The position numbers were made by a program, and so were the translations under genes. A stretch of DNA of 28,371 nucleotides from the NCBI GenBank assembly GCA_027604005.1, contig JADGJT010000234.1, positions 8,857 to 37,227 on the forward strand, read 5' to 3'. The notes under the pieces are model-generated. The model was not told the DNA's origin, did not search any database, and saw nothing but the letters and a program-made list of their open reading frames with translations. Positions 1 through 9,996 of the stretch are shown here, piece by piece. This DNA is from Dinochytrium kinnereticum (Eukaryota > Chytridiomycota > Chytridiomycetes > Chytridiales > Chytridiaceae). Numbering within the stretch: the stretch's first letter is position 1; each line of letters starts with the position of its first letter.

Positions 1-75
1 CGCTTCCGCCCCCCCCGCCCGGCGCCCGGCCGCCCCCCCGCCCCCCCTCCCCCCCCGCCGCCGACGACTGCGGCT
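1..75. repeat. C-rich low-complexity edge
   Basis: The first 75 bases are almost only C and G, with C runs of up to eight, and no reading frame with biological features. It could form a G-quadruplex on the minus strand. Because it sits exactly at the window start it may also be a low-quality contig or scaffold edge. No function is assigned. Confidence 0.6.
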
Positions 76-800
76 TTAGCAAAGTTCTCATTCATAAGAT
101 ATGGGTTTTTTCAATGTGTTAAACAGGCCTTGAAATACTAGGATGAAGTTTACTCCTTCTGTGGAGTACGAGACGGGCTCGTCCAGCTACCATACGTTTC
201 TATATGCATTGTGCGTGAATTCATGAAACCAGAATGCCACAAGTAGAAGATGGCCTTGATGCACACAGGTGCGAACCACCATCAAAACGTCGCTTCCACC
301 GTCCCAATGCAATCTTTGCTTTAAAGTACCTGGATGACCTGCAAAGGGTGCCTTTCGTGTAAATCTTCAAACAAAAAAACCTGGCCTTCCTCTCCTAAAA
401 GCAGCGAGAAGCAAGGGCGACCTCAGCTGAGTGGAATCTCTGCTGATCTCATCCTCGATTGCCGCTGGCCGACGCGCAATGCCGGGACGTCCCCTTGGTC
501 ATGCCCATGTTGAAACTCCGCCTCAGCACCCAAGCGCCGAATTGGGTGTGATTTTGGTTTCCTTTTGAATTTGGTGGTGCTCAGCATCCTCCACCACCCT
601 TCAGCTGCTGACTTGGTCTCAGCAGCTGCCAGACGACGCCAGTGAAGTCTCAAGTTATCAGCGCTGTCCGTCACTTAACGCATCGAGCTTCAAAGACCAG
701 CTGACGGCTTTTTTGGCACGTACCGCACTCGTTGCCTTTTGCAAAATTCAGCACAGACCTCCTTCTACCTAGCCTTGAGAACCGCCTCCGAGCATCAGCC
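76..800. other. Intergenic region upstream of the BTB gene
   Basis: I see no supported gene here. A minus-strand open frame at 423-674 starts with GTG, has no recognisable motif and no intron logic. The stretch presumably holds the promoter and 5' UTR of the BTB gene that starts at 801; the last 100 bases are C/T-rich, as is common upstream of fungal start codons. No convincing TATA box was found. Confidence 0.5.
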
Positions 801-2977
801 ATGCATCAGCATCGTCCACTTCCTCAACCGCCTTACGACCTTCGTCGCCACTCCCACCCCCACATTGACTCTCACACGTCATCACGAATCACCAGCAACC
901 TCCTCCGCCTCCCCCGCCACCTCCATCCCAGTCCCCTTGCACCGCGACCTGCATCTTTACCCAAAGCTGGGGATGATGGAAGTGTTGTACTGATTGGGTC
1001 GGACGGGGGAAGGGTCTTGGTGAAGAAGGAATGGGTGGCCTGGAGTGGCGTTGTTTTGAAAGTGGTGGGGGCGGCTGGAGGGAGTCGGACACCGGTTAGA
1101 GTTGATCTGAAGGGTGAGGTTGTGGAGTGGGGTGAGTTATTACGAGGAGGTTTTAGATGCTGAATGAGGTGGCCTTTTTCTTACTGCCTTTTTTTTTTTT
1201 TTTGCAGCGTTCTTCTGCCTGGATTGCTCACCTGAGGAGCGGTGGGGACGTGTACGGTCAGGGCCGGTGGACGTCTTGAGCCTTCTCTCCGCGGCCGACT
1301 ATCTGGAGATGGATGAGCTCGTTGATGCTTGTTCGTTTTTCATCCTCGTTCGTCCCAACCTCAGTTATACTGAAATCGTTCTCCCACACAGGTTGCGATG
1401 TCATCTCTGACATGGTGACGGGCAAGACGGTCCCAGACGCTGTTCTCCTCCTCCTCCGTGGTCGTCAAATGAATCTCTCATCAGCACTCACGGGGCTCGT
1501 TCAGTGCCTTACTGGACGAAAGGTCTCTCATCTTGCCGAGCGTATTGAGAGAACAGTTGTTAGGGATGCTGATGTGGGGTTCAGTGACCATTCAAGTGGG
1601 CCTCCGAAGGAGCGTGAACCTGTTACGAGGAAACTGAGAAGGCCATCATCCATGTCGGCTGTTGAGGACCTTCCGAGATGTTTGAAATGTGGACTTGGAA
1701 CGAGAGTTTGGAGATTCTCTGGATGTGAAGGGTGCCGTGAAGATGCTGGAGCTGGAAACGGTGTACCATGCGTCTTATTAGAACCCACATCCTCCGAAAA
1801 ACGGGATTCAGCAGCCTCCGCGCATTTGACGATTGCGGCTCATCAAGTCGATGACGAGCAGAGTGGATTTTTAAGACGAGCGATAGCGAGACATAATGAC
1901 CACTCAATGGATTCTCCTGCGATGGCCACGCTGCGGCGTTCCGAGTGTGTGGATTTTAAAATGGACTCTACCCTATGTGGGACTCGAGACGTTACTGCGA
2001 CGGCTTCAAGACGTTTACCATGGGTTCCCACCGACTCGATTCGTGGTGGTGTGGATTCATCATCTGCGTTGGTTTCCGGCGAAGCATCGGCCTTGCAGAA
2101 TAGTGATGCTGTTACGACTTGTAAGGATGCGTGTGGTAGCGATGATTCTGCGTCTGAGTTTTGGTGGCCTTCAAGACCTGAGAAGGAAGGTTGTGGATTC
2201 GGTGCGTGGGGTGACGAGTCTTTTGATAAGAGCGGGAGGAAGCGGCGGGGGAATAGGGAAGGAGAGGTTGGAGTGCTGAGGAGACGAGATATTGGTGACG
2301 GTGGACGTCTTATTCACGTTGGTGATGCTTTAACTGGACGACCGTCAATGCAGATATCAGCTGAGCCTGATAGAGCTCGATCGTTCTCCCTGTCCCTTCA
2401 ACGCCCCATCCGTGATACCTCATTTTCTGGGAGAAGGGCATCGTGTTTTGAATCAATAACGACGCACATTCCATCAACACAGATTATGCCACCGAAGACG
2501 GCTTCTTCAACGGGTTCTTCTGAATCCTTTCTTCCATTGGCCACAGAGGCTACCAGCCAAGCCCCTGTCGATGAGCCCAACGCCGACAGTGGAGGCATGT
2601 GGAGAAAGATGTCTCGGAGGATGTCCATGTCATCTTTTGCATCCTTTTCAACGACGGCAAGCACGAAATCCACTTCCTGGGGGTCTTTGTTTGGCGGTGG
2701 TGAATTCGGATGGCGATTTGGCCGATCCAAGGCGCATTGCAATGAGGATGCGAGTGAGAGTGTGAGTGGGGATGGGCGGAGGAAGGAAAGGAGTGGGGTG
2801 ATAGAGGCTATCAAGAGGCGGATGAGGGGGCTCCGGGGTGATGCGGCAAGGCGGGGATGGGGGAAGGGCGGCCTAGGTTGGGAGATGGAGGCTGGTGGCG
2901 GTGGTGGTGGTGGTGGTGAAGGTGGTGGGCAGGGGGCTGTGGGGTTGTCGAATGCGTTTCCGGTGCTTATCCGTTAG
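801..2977 (+). CDS. Skp1/elongin-C-like BTB domain protein with long disordered tail
   Basis: Predicted exons 801-1131, 1208-1330 and 1392-2977 give 679 residues. Splicing joins the frame so that residues about 62-180 read as a Skp1/elongin-C-type BTB fold: VLIGSDGGRVLVKKE, then VVEWAFFCLD, then LSLLSAADYLEMDELVDACC and VISDMVTGKT, which parallel the Skp1/elongin-C strand, the AANYL helix and the following helix. Family members are adaptors of cullin-RING ubiquitin ligases, so a substrate-adaptor role is inferred. Usual members are only 110-165 residues; here about 500 residues of Ser/Arg-rich, low-complexity tail follow. The tail holds a possible zinc ribbon, CLKC and CEGC 11 residues apart (C248, C251, C263, C266), and ends in a poly-Gly run. 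The ATG at 801 is the first in frame; a non-ATG extension to 732 is open but unsupported. The BTB call is firm; tail function is unknown. Confidence 0.72.
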
Positions 2978-3392
2978 GGTCAGTCGAGTCGAGTAGGTAG
3001 TAAGTAGTATTGTGTGTATGGAGGGCCTGTGTGCAGTGATAATAATGAATATTTATAATCGAATGTCCGAGCGCGCATCATCTGCTGTCCGAATGCGTCC
3101 AGTCTATTTTTGCCCGTCGGTCACACTTTCCGCAGGCATCAAAAATTTGGCCCTCCTCAACCAATTATAAGGGCATCACAACTGCATCACAACTGCTACC
3201 TCTGGCCGTCATTCATTGCCCATCGACTCCTGCGAGACCGAGAGCCATCTGCATCCATACTGATAGAAGAGGACGTCCCCCGCACCGCCTCTAGCTCACT
3301 ACGGAAGGCTTTTTGTTTCTGTTTCTGTTTATTGGAGGGCGGGACTGCTGGATTTGACCGGCAGGACGAAGGAGACGGGGAAAGATAGTGAT
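2978..3392. other. Intergenic region between BTB and SH3 genes
   Basis: No gene is supported. An open frame at 3110-3388 lacks an ATG and is Arg/Cys-rich without motif. The right half should be the 5' UTR of the SH3 gene, because no ATG occurs on the plus strand between the TATA-like box near 3165 and the ATG at 3393. Confidence 0.5.
3161..3172 (+). promoter_or_regulatory. CCAAT and TATA-like box of the SH3 gene
   Basis: The string CCAATTATAAGG combines a CCAAT pentamer with a TATAA box. It lies about 225 nt upstream of the ATG at 3393, and the DNA in between has no other plus-strand ATG, so a transcript starting near 3195-3200 would use 3393 as its first start codon. This is a motif match only. 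Confidence 0.4.
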
Positions 3393-6300
3393 ATGGGGCC
3401 TTACCCTCCTCCATCTCTGCTCATGGGCAGGAGGAATGAGGAGGAGCATGCAAGTGTTGGAGCCGAGGAGGATGCTCGGCAGCATGGCTATGGGTATGGG
3501 TATGGACGCCCAGTTGATGGCGGCTCTGGTGACAGCGGTGCAGGTGGTGATCGAGGTGTGTTCCTACTTTCTTTTTTTTATGGGCCTTGTTCAGACGAAT
3601 GGATGAGGGAAAGTTGTGTGTTTTGGCGCTTTTGCATGCGGTGTTGGTTGGGAGAGTGATGCTGAAAGATGCACTTGGAAAAGTGGTATGATCGTCACGA
3701 TAATGATTAATGATGCCCGCATCTTGACGCCTTGACGGTCCATGTTTTCCTTTATTTACTTGATCTAACCTTGCTTTTTTATGCACCGATCAGTGGTGAA
3801 CCCAACGCCTACGCCAACACCTACACCTACATTTGGCAATGGGGGGGGTGGATCGGGTGGATCCGGAGCCACTACAACTCTGCCTGGAGGAGGTGGAGGG
3901 GGTGGGGGTGGTGGCGGCGGCGGTGGCGGCGGCGGCGGTGGTGGAGGAGGAGGTGGAGGTGGAGGTGGAGGTGGAGGTGGAGGTGGAGGTGGAGGTGGAG
4001 GTGGAGGAGGTGGTGGTGGTGTTTGCGGGGGTGGGGGTGGGTGTTGGGGGTGGTGGTGGTGTGGGGGTGGGTGTTGGTGCTGTGGGTGGGGGTGGGGGGG
4101 GGGGGGGGGTAGGCGGAGGCGGTGGCGGAGGGGCAACGCAACCAGGAGGCTCTGCCACAGTACCCGGCGGTGGTGGTGGTGGTGGTGGTGGTGGGGCGAC
4201 TGGCACTGTCACTGGTATGTATTGTCTTCTTTACGTGATGCCTGGTGTTTTTTTTTTATGAATACTCGTGCATCTTTAGTGCAGTTTTTTATTCCGGGGT
4301 TTGATTTCATTTTTGCTCTGTCATTATACTTTTCAGCCTTTTATTCATGCCTTATTGCAATGTAATTGTGGAATCTCGTTTTTTTCTAACTTATTTTTCT
4401 CTTTAAAAGGTCAAATCCCTACCAATTCTCTGAACCCCACGGACCCCAGCTTCTCCTCACTCTTCCTCTCAACATCCCTCATTCCCTCATCCCCCTCCTC
4501 AACTCCGAGCTCCGCAACCTTCCCCACAACGACCCTCCTCTCAACATCCACTTCCTCTCCACTATCAACCGCCATCTTCACTCCTCCTGCCTCAAGCGAC
4601 TCGGGGGGTGCTGGTGGTGGGACTAACCTTGGCTTGGCTGTTGGCCTACCAGTGGCCATTGTTGCTTTGGGGGCCGCCGCCGCCGTTTTGTGGTGGTTGG
4701 GGGTTGGGAAAAAGGCGGCTGGGGTTGCTGCTGCTGCTGGTACTGCTGGTGCTGCTGGTGGTGGGTATGGGGCCGCTGCGGGGAGCAGTGGTGCTGCTGG
4801 TGCTGGCAGTGCGGCGACTTATGGGTCGACCGCTCCGGCTGCTGCCGCTGGCGCCGGGTACGGAGCTGCTGCTGGTGGGGCGGCTGCCGGCGCGGGGTAC
4901 GGAGCGTCTGCTGGTGGGGCTGCTGCCAGCGGAGGGTACGGAGCTTCTGCTGGTGGGGCGGCTGCTAGCGCCGGTGGATATAGCGTCACTGGTGCTGGTG
5001 CTAGTTACGGGGTTGCTGCAGCTGCGGGAGGGTACGGTGCTGGAACTGCTGCCGCGGGGGCCGCCGGATCTTCAGGAGCTGTTGCAGGAGCTGCGGGGTC
5101 TTACGGTGCTGCCTCAACCGCTGCTGGTGCGGCCGGATCTTACGGGGCCGCCTCTACTGCCACTGGTACCGCTGCCGGTGCATATGGCTCGTCTGCTGGT
5201 GCCGCGTCCGCAGCCGCCCTTTACTCCACTGCTGGTCCCGCGACTGCCACCACGGCCGCCGCTTCCTCCTCGGCCGTGGGCTATGGTGTGGGATTGGCGG
5301 CTGCGGGTGTCGCTGTCGGTGCCGTTGCCGCAGGCGCCACTTATGCTGCAACGAAGCCTTCCTCCAGCGCGGCTGGTCCGACCTCACCGACTGAAGCTCT
5401 CTCCGACTCTTCTACGGCTATTGGATCCGGCGGTGGAGGTTACGGACTTCGGTCTCTTGGTGCCGATGATAAGGCTGGTGTTGCGGCCCCGCGGGTCGGG
5501 GAGGGTATTGAAGGGATTTCGAGGTTCTCGGCTGATGTCGGGGAGCTTGTTGGTGGGGGGGCGGGTGGGGTTGATGCGGGTAAGGCTGGAGGGTACGCTG
5601 TTGGGGGCGCTGCGGTTATTGGCGCTGCTGCTTTGGTTGGAGCGGCGGCTGTTGCTGCCTCTTCGAGTGAGAAGAAGGACGAGGAGGAGAAGGTTGAGGC
5701 TGCTTCGTTTAAGCCAGTTGAACCCGAAACTGACCTGGAAGACGAGGCTGTGGCTGGGACTATCACACGCGCCAACGCTAGCGCTGCTACCCTTGCCGCC
5801 CTTCCCGCTGCCGCTGCCGCCACCACCGAAGATGATGAAGATGACGAAGAGGCACTTCGAAAACGCTTCTCGGAAGCCTCTACCGCGCCGGCGACTCTTA
5901 ACCGGCTTGAGGAGGAGATGAGGCTTAGACACCAATCTGTGATGTCTCTTGATGACACTGAATCCATCAGGACTGTCAGACCTGCAGCTTATCAGAGCGG
6001 AGTGTCGGAGGTCTTGGGGTTGTACGCTAGACCTGAGTCTGGCGTCATTGCTGAGGAAGAGGTTGTTGTTATTGACGAGAACGCGGAGGCCGCTGCTGTC
6101 GCCGCTGCCGTCGCTGCCGAGGAAGCCGCGGCAGCAGAAGAAAAGCTTCGTCAAAAGAAGGAGCGAGCCGCCGTTCGTATCGGTGAGGCTGATATCTCGG
6201 AGTTGACTGTTGGGAACTTTGACCTAAACGTTGAGGACGAGGAGGAAGAGCCTCCCTCTCGTAAAGACCCTGCTCAGATCCTTGCAGACGCACGGAAGGT

Positions 6301-7186
6301 CGCCCCTCTTGGCGCATCTGGACTATCGGCGCTCTCCGTTGAAGTTCCTCGCCCCATGTCTGATGATTCGGATCGGTCTGGATCGCTTGATTCGGTTGTC
6401 TCCGCCACATCTACCACCTCTGCTGGCTCCACTCCACGGTCTTCCGCTTCTTCGATGGATTCACGTGGATCGTATGACTCACGAGGGTCGTATGATTCAA
6501 GATCTTCGATCACGTCACCTTCTTACCTGAGGTCTGGTGCCACCGCTGATGGGATCTCGAGACGAACGCAGCCTAAAGTTGCGGCGAGTGGCTTCCAGGG
6601 TGTTAAGGATGAGGTGGATGTGCCGGATTTGAGCAAGTACGTCCCGCCGCCGCCCAACACGCATGTGGTTCGACTGCCTTATAGGGGGATTCGACCAGAT
6701 GAATTGACTCTTGAGAAGGGAGATATTGTTGGTGTGGAGATTAAGTTTGAGGATGGATGGGCGAGAGGACAGATTGGTGAGTAGTCTTTGTACTTTGCTG
6801 TTGTTGTTTTTAGTCTTTCGACCGCCAGTTACTTTTTTTTTTCCTTTCTTTTCTTTTTGTCTTATGTAACTTACATCTTTGATTTTTTTTTTTGTACCTC
6901 TGCAGTCTCGAAAGCTCACAAGAGAGGCATGTTCCCCCTCACCGTTCTAACCCCCAACAAGTCTGGGCCTTCACAGCTTGTCGCCCACGATTCGTCAAAC
7001 AAAACCTACTTTGTCCCAAAGAAGCGGACCTCCAATGGGTCCAGCCATTCACTTGAAGTTGGATCCTTTGGATCGATCGTGCCTGAACGATCTGTCTCCC
7101 TTGCTAAGAGGAATTCCGGGAAGGCTGGAGAGGAGGCGAAAGGTGTTAGTGCGCTTAGGGCGAGGTTTGATCAGGGAGGCCAGTGA
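3393..7186 (+). CDS. Single-pass membrane protein with C-terminal SH3 domain (Fus1-like layout)
   Basis: Predicted exons 3393-3555, 3794-4214, 4410-6776 and 6906-7186, about 1076 residues. Order: Gly/Tyr-rich start, PTPTPTPT, a long poly-Gly stretch, a Ser/Thr-rich stalk (exon 3 start, suited to O-mannosylation), one transmembrane segment (NLGLAVGLPVAIVALGAAAA, about 4624-4700) followed by WWLGVGKK, a Gly/Ala/Tyr repeat region (about 4700-5290), an acidic coiled region, and an SH3 domain. SH3 hallmarks are seen across the last intron: VVRLPYRGIRPDELTLEKGD, EDGWARGQI, then KRGMFPLTVLTP. No signal peptide is visible. Yeast Fus1 has the same order (Ser/Thr-rich exterior, one membrane pass, cytosolic SH3), so a cortical scaffold at the plasma membrane is inferred. 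Exon 2 has one surplus base: the frame entering it and the frame leaving it differ by +1, probably at the G16 run 4094-4109. Confidence 0.78.
3893..4199 (+). repeat. Poly-glycine coding (GGN)n tract with G16 homopolymer
   Basis: Exon 2 of the SH3 gene is mostly GGT/GGA/GGC codons, including about nine GGAGGT units (about 3943-4008) and a 16-base G run at 4094-4109. Translation is poly-Gly in one frame before the tract and in the next frame after it. The stretch has high G-quadruplex potential on the coding strand and is prone to slippage and assembly error. Confidence 0.85.
4700..5290 (+). repeat. Silk-like Gly/Ala/Tyr repeat region in the SH3 protein
   Basis: About 200 residues directly after the membrane segment are built from degenerate units such as AGAGYGAAAGGAA, SGGYGASAGGAA and AAGSYGAAS. 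At DNA level the units recur about every 50-60 nt with the core GGNTACGGAGC. The composition resembles spider or insect silk motifs (GYGA, poly-Ala), but this is likeness of composition, not homology. Confidence 0.8.
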
Positions 7187-8167
7187 TTGAAATCTTTGAG
7201 GTTTTGCTGAGGGGTATTGTTTAGAGAGATCCTTCGATTGCATGATAATTTTTTTTTTGTCGTAGAGATCTTCTATGATTACTTCTCGTCTCGTTTCTTT
7301 TCTGTCTCTCCTTGCTCAGTTTCTTTGTTTCTCCTGTGTCCTTGTTTTGACTACGCACCTTTTGTTTGTACCTTTCACTTCCTTTTCTTTTTCCTTTTTT
7401 TTTTTTTTTTGACATACTTAATGTTATTATTTCCTTTTTTGTTTTCCTTTCTACATTTGCCAGAAACAATGCTGGTTAAAATCCGCGATTTTTCCCTTCA
7501 GTCTTTGTCGTTCATTGTTTTTCTATCCCGTTTCTCGGTATCTCCTGGGTGACTCCTTCTCTTGTATTTTGGATGCGCGTTTTGTTTTTTTTTTTTTTAC
7601 TTTTTTTTTGGTTGGGTTTCCTCTCCTTTCCCTTCCCCGCCCTTTTATTTTAAGGGGAGGTGGGGTTTGGTTGTCTTGTTTTGGGATTTCTCATTTTGAC
7701 TGATGTGAGTTTGTTTACTTCTTCTCGGTCGGGGGTTGCCCTTTTCTTTTTGTTGCCATTTCCGTACATGTACAAGTTTGTTTTGTTGATTTGTTTTGAT
7801 TTTGTTTTGTGTTGTCTTTTACCTGTTTGCTGCAATAGACGTTCTGGTTGGAACTTTTTGTTTTTTAACATACTTGCTGTGTTTTTTAAATGGAACTGCC
7901 TGTTTCATGCATGTCCTTTCGAAGATGGTGTTCTTTGAGGCGCAAGTGTTGTGTATCGCTATGTAGACTCTGTTATAGAAGAATATTGGAAATGAGGCAA
8001 GGTGCCTGGCGGACGTCATCATCGGAAAGTGACCTGAACAAAAACCAGAAAAGAAAAAAAAAGAAAAGGAAAAGAAAAGAAACAAGTGTCGTTGAAAACA
8101 AAACCAAAGAGAAAAAAGAACAGAAAAGGAGGGTGAAAGGAAGAAAAATAGTCATGACACGGCCGTT
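7187..8167. other. Convergent 3' region, T-rich then A-rich
   Basis: This 980-base gap separates two convergent genes. From about 7240 to 7880 the plus strand is strongly T-rich with many T runs of 8-15; from about 8038 to 8150 it is A-rich, so the minus-strand gene also meets a T-rich stretch after its stop. Open frames in it are Phe/Leu- or Lys-rich translations of these tracts and are not genes. No AATAAA stands close behind either stop codon. Confidence 0.7.
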
Positions 8168-9996
8168 CTAAACGTCCTTAATCCCCCTCAACTCTGAAGA
8201 AGGATCCCGCCCCATCAATTCCTTAACAGCAACCTCGATCCGCTTCCCCTGAAACAAAACCGAATAAATAGCATCACAAAGAGGACTATCAATATCCATC
8301 TTCCTGCAAAGAGCGTAACATGCTCGAGTCGTCTCAACACCCTCTGCAACGGATCCAAGCGTCGTAATAATGTGTTCAAGGGTTTCGCCCTTTCCGAGTC
8401 GATGGCCGACGGTAAAGTTTCGGGACTTCTCAGATTGGGCGGTCATCATCAGGTCGCCGACACCTGCTAGACCAGCGAAGGTAAGGGGGTCTGCCCCGAG
8501 TTTAACACCGATGCGGATCATTTCGGCGAGGCTGATGAAAGGGTGGTGGTGTAAGGTTCTGACTTTTTTTTTTGTTTGTTGAGTTTTGGGAAGTTGCTTA
8601 CCCTCTTGTGATAATGGCGGCACGGGCGTTTTGCTGGTAGCCTAGACCGGTGCAAGCTCCGGATGCCAATGCGATGACGTTTTTAATGGCACCTAAATAG
8701 AAGAGAAAAAATTATACTTAAATAACGTTCAACCTTACCACATTCGAAAAAGGTAAACATACCTGCAACCTCAACCCCAATGACATCAGCTGAATCATAG
8801 ACCCTGAAATGAGGAGCATGAAACAGTCTCTGAGCCCTCAACGCCCTAGCTCTAACGATAGACGCAACCGACACACAAGTCGGCTGCCTCTTCACAACCT
8901 CAACAGCAAAACTTGGCCCGGATAAAAACGTTGCATTACGACCGAGATGGTCCCCCCACACGTCGGTGACGATGTCGGAGGGAAGTTTGAGAGAGCTTGT
9001 TTCGATACCTTTGTTGAGGAAGATGGTGAGGTGGCTTGGGGTGATAAAGGGCTTCACGCGTTCAAGGATGCCCCTGAGTAAAGATTAGGTTGGGAAACGG
9101 AGAGGAACATTTACCGCATGTGTTGGGTAGGGATGGAAAAGATAATGACGGTGGCATTGCTGATGGTGGCTTCGTCTAGAAGGGTTGTTGCTTTCAGGTT
9201 CTCGCTAAGCTCCATCTGTATAAAACGGGTTTGGTGATCAATAATGGGCTCTGCTAGATTTACCGTCTACTTACGCTCGACATGTATTTGGAGTTCTTGT
9301 GATGGCTGTTGATTGACTCCACAACAGCGGCATCTCTGGCCCAAATCGTCGTGTCCAACCCAAGATCTGTGCGTAAAGAACGTTAAGCCGGTTTGGCAAG
9401 AGATGCAGCTAAAGTGGTTCGCCATACGCATGGCATCTGATGGCTCTGACACTGGAGCCCCAGGGTCGGCAAAAATGCAAGGAGGGTTTGATCAGCCCCT
9501 TTACTCACTTGCGAGGTGATCTGCAATACACGTTCCAAAGTTACTGAAGAGGGAAAAGAGATGAAAGGGAATCAGCGCCAGACCATGATCGCATCAGAGT
9601 TGCAAGCAAGAACGACTGTGAAAAAAGCCTTTTGCCATTCACTTTCACTTACCCAGCACCAAGAACGATGATCTTCTGGTCCTCCAAACCCTGCGATCCT
9701 GGCAACCGTTAAAGCAGAAAGAGCAAATAGAAAGATAAACTTTAGACGCCTTCGGACAACCAAGGATTATAAGAAAGTCTATTGCGCTGTTCCTGACTGT
9801 GCAGACAATGATCCAAGACAAGCCGTTTTGCACACCTCCAAACCAAAAAAAAAAAAAAAAAAGGGTGAAGATGCATACCATCGCCAGAGTCTTCAGCAAC
9901 AGCAGCAGTTGCATCCGATGGGGGCGTCATGCCCGCAGCCCGGTCCTTCTCGGACGCAGTGAAGCCGTAGTCAACGTTGGAGAGTGCGTTGCCCAT
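8168..9996 (-). CDS. gpsA: Glycerol-3-phosphate dehydrogenase, bacterial GpsA type
   Basis: Predicted exons on minus, in order: 9879-9996, 9653-9698, 9509-9543, 9275-9366, 9115-9215, 8763-9073, 8602-8692, 8168-8531; 385 residues, close to GpsA length plus a 45-residue leader. It interconverts dihydroxyacetone phosphate and sn-glycerol 3-phosphate with NAD(P)H, supplying phospholipid synthesis. Motifs: Rossmann loop GAGNFG (53-58) and TTIWARD; NKGIE with K152; [10 protein letters not shown] (182 on); [12 protein letters not shown] with the catalytic-type K238; [37 protein letters not shown] near the end. These follow bacterial/plastid GpsA (GLAGLGDL and GRDP patterns) rather than yeast GPD1. 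All seven introns are GT-AG and each junction keeps the frame. The short form starts MGNALS, an N-myristoylation pattern; an in-frame ATG at 10200 would add 68 Arg/Ser-rich residues. Confidence 0.93.

Noticed and set aside
423..674. 83-residue minus-strand open frame
   Set aside because: Begins with GTG, lacks motifs, and composition looks like chance.
4019..4112. An intron inside the poly-Gly exon that would mend the frame
   Set aside because: GT-AG ends with the right phase exist, but the stretch contains no A apart from the final TAG, so no branch point is possible. A homopolymer slip is more likely.
5384..6154. Long minus-strand open frames opposite the SH3 gene
   Set aside because: Antisense of an Ala/Gly/Glu-rich coding region with strong codon bias; they carry no motif and would conflict with a gene supported by SH3 and splice logic.
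7217..7938. Phe/Leu-rich open frames behind the SH3 gene
   Set aside because: Translations of T-rich DNA without start codons or motifs; low-complexity by-products.
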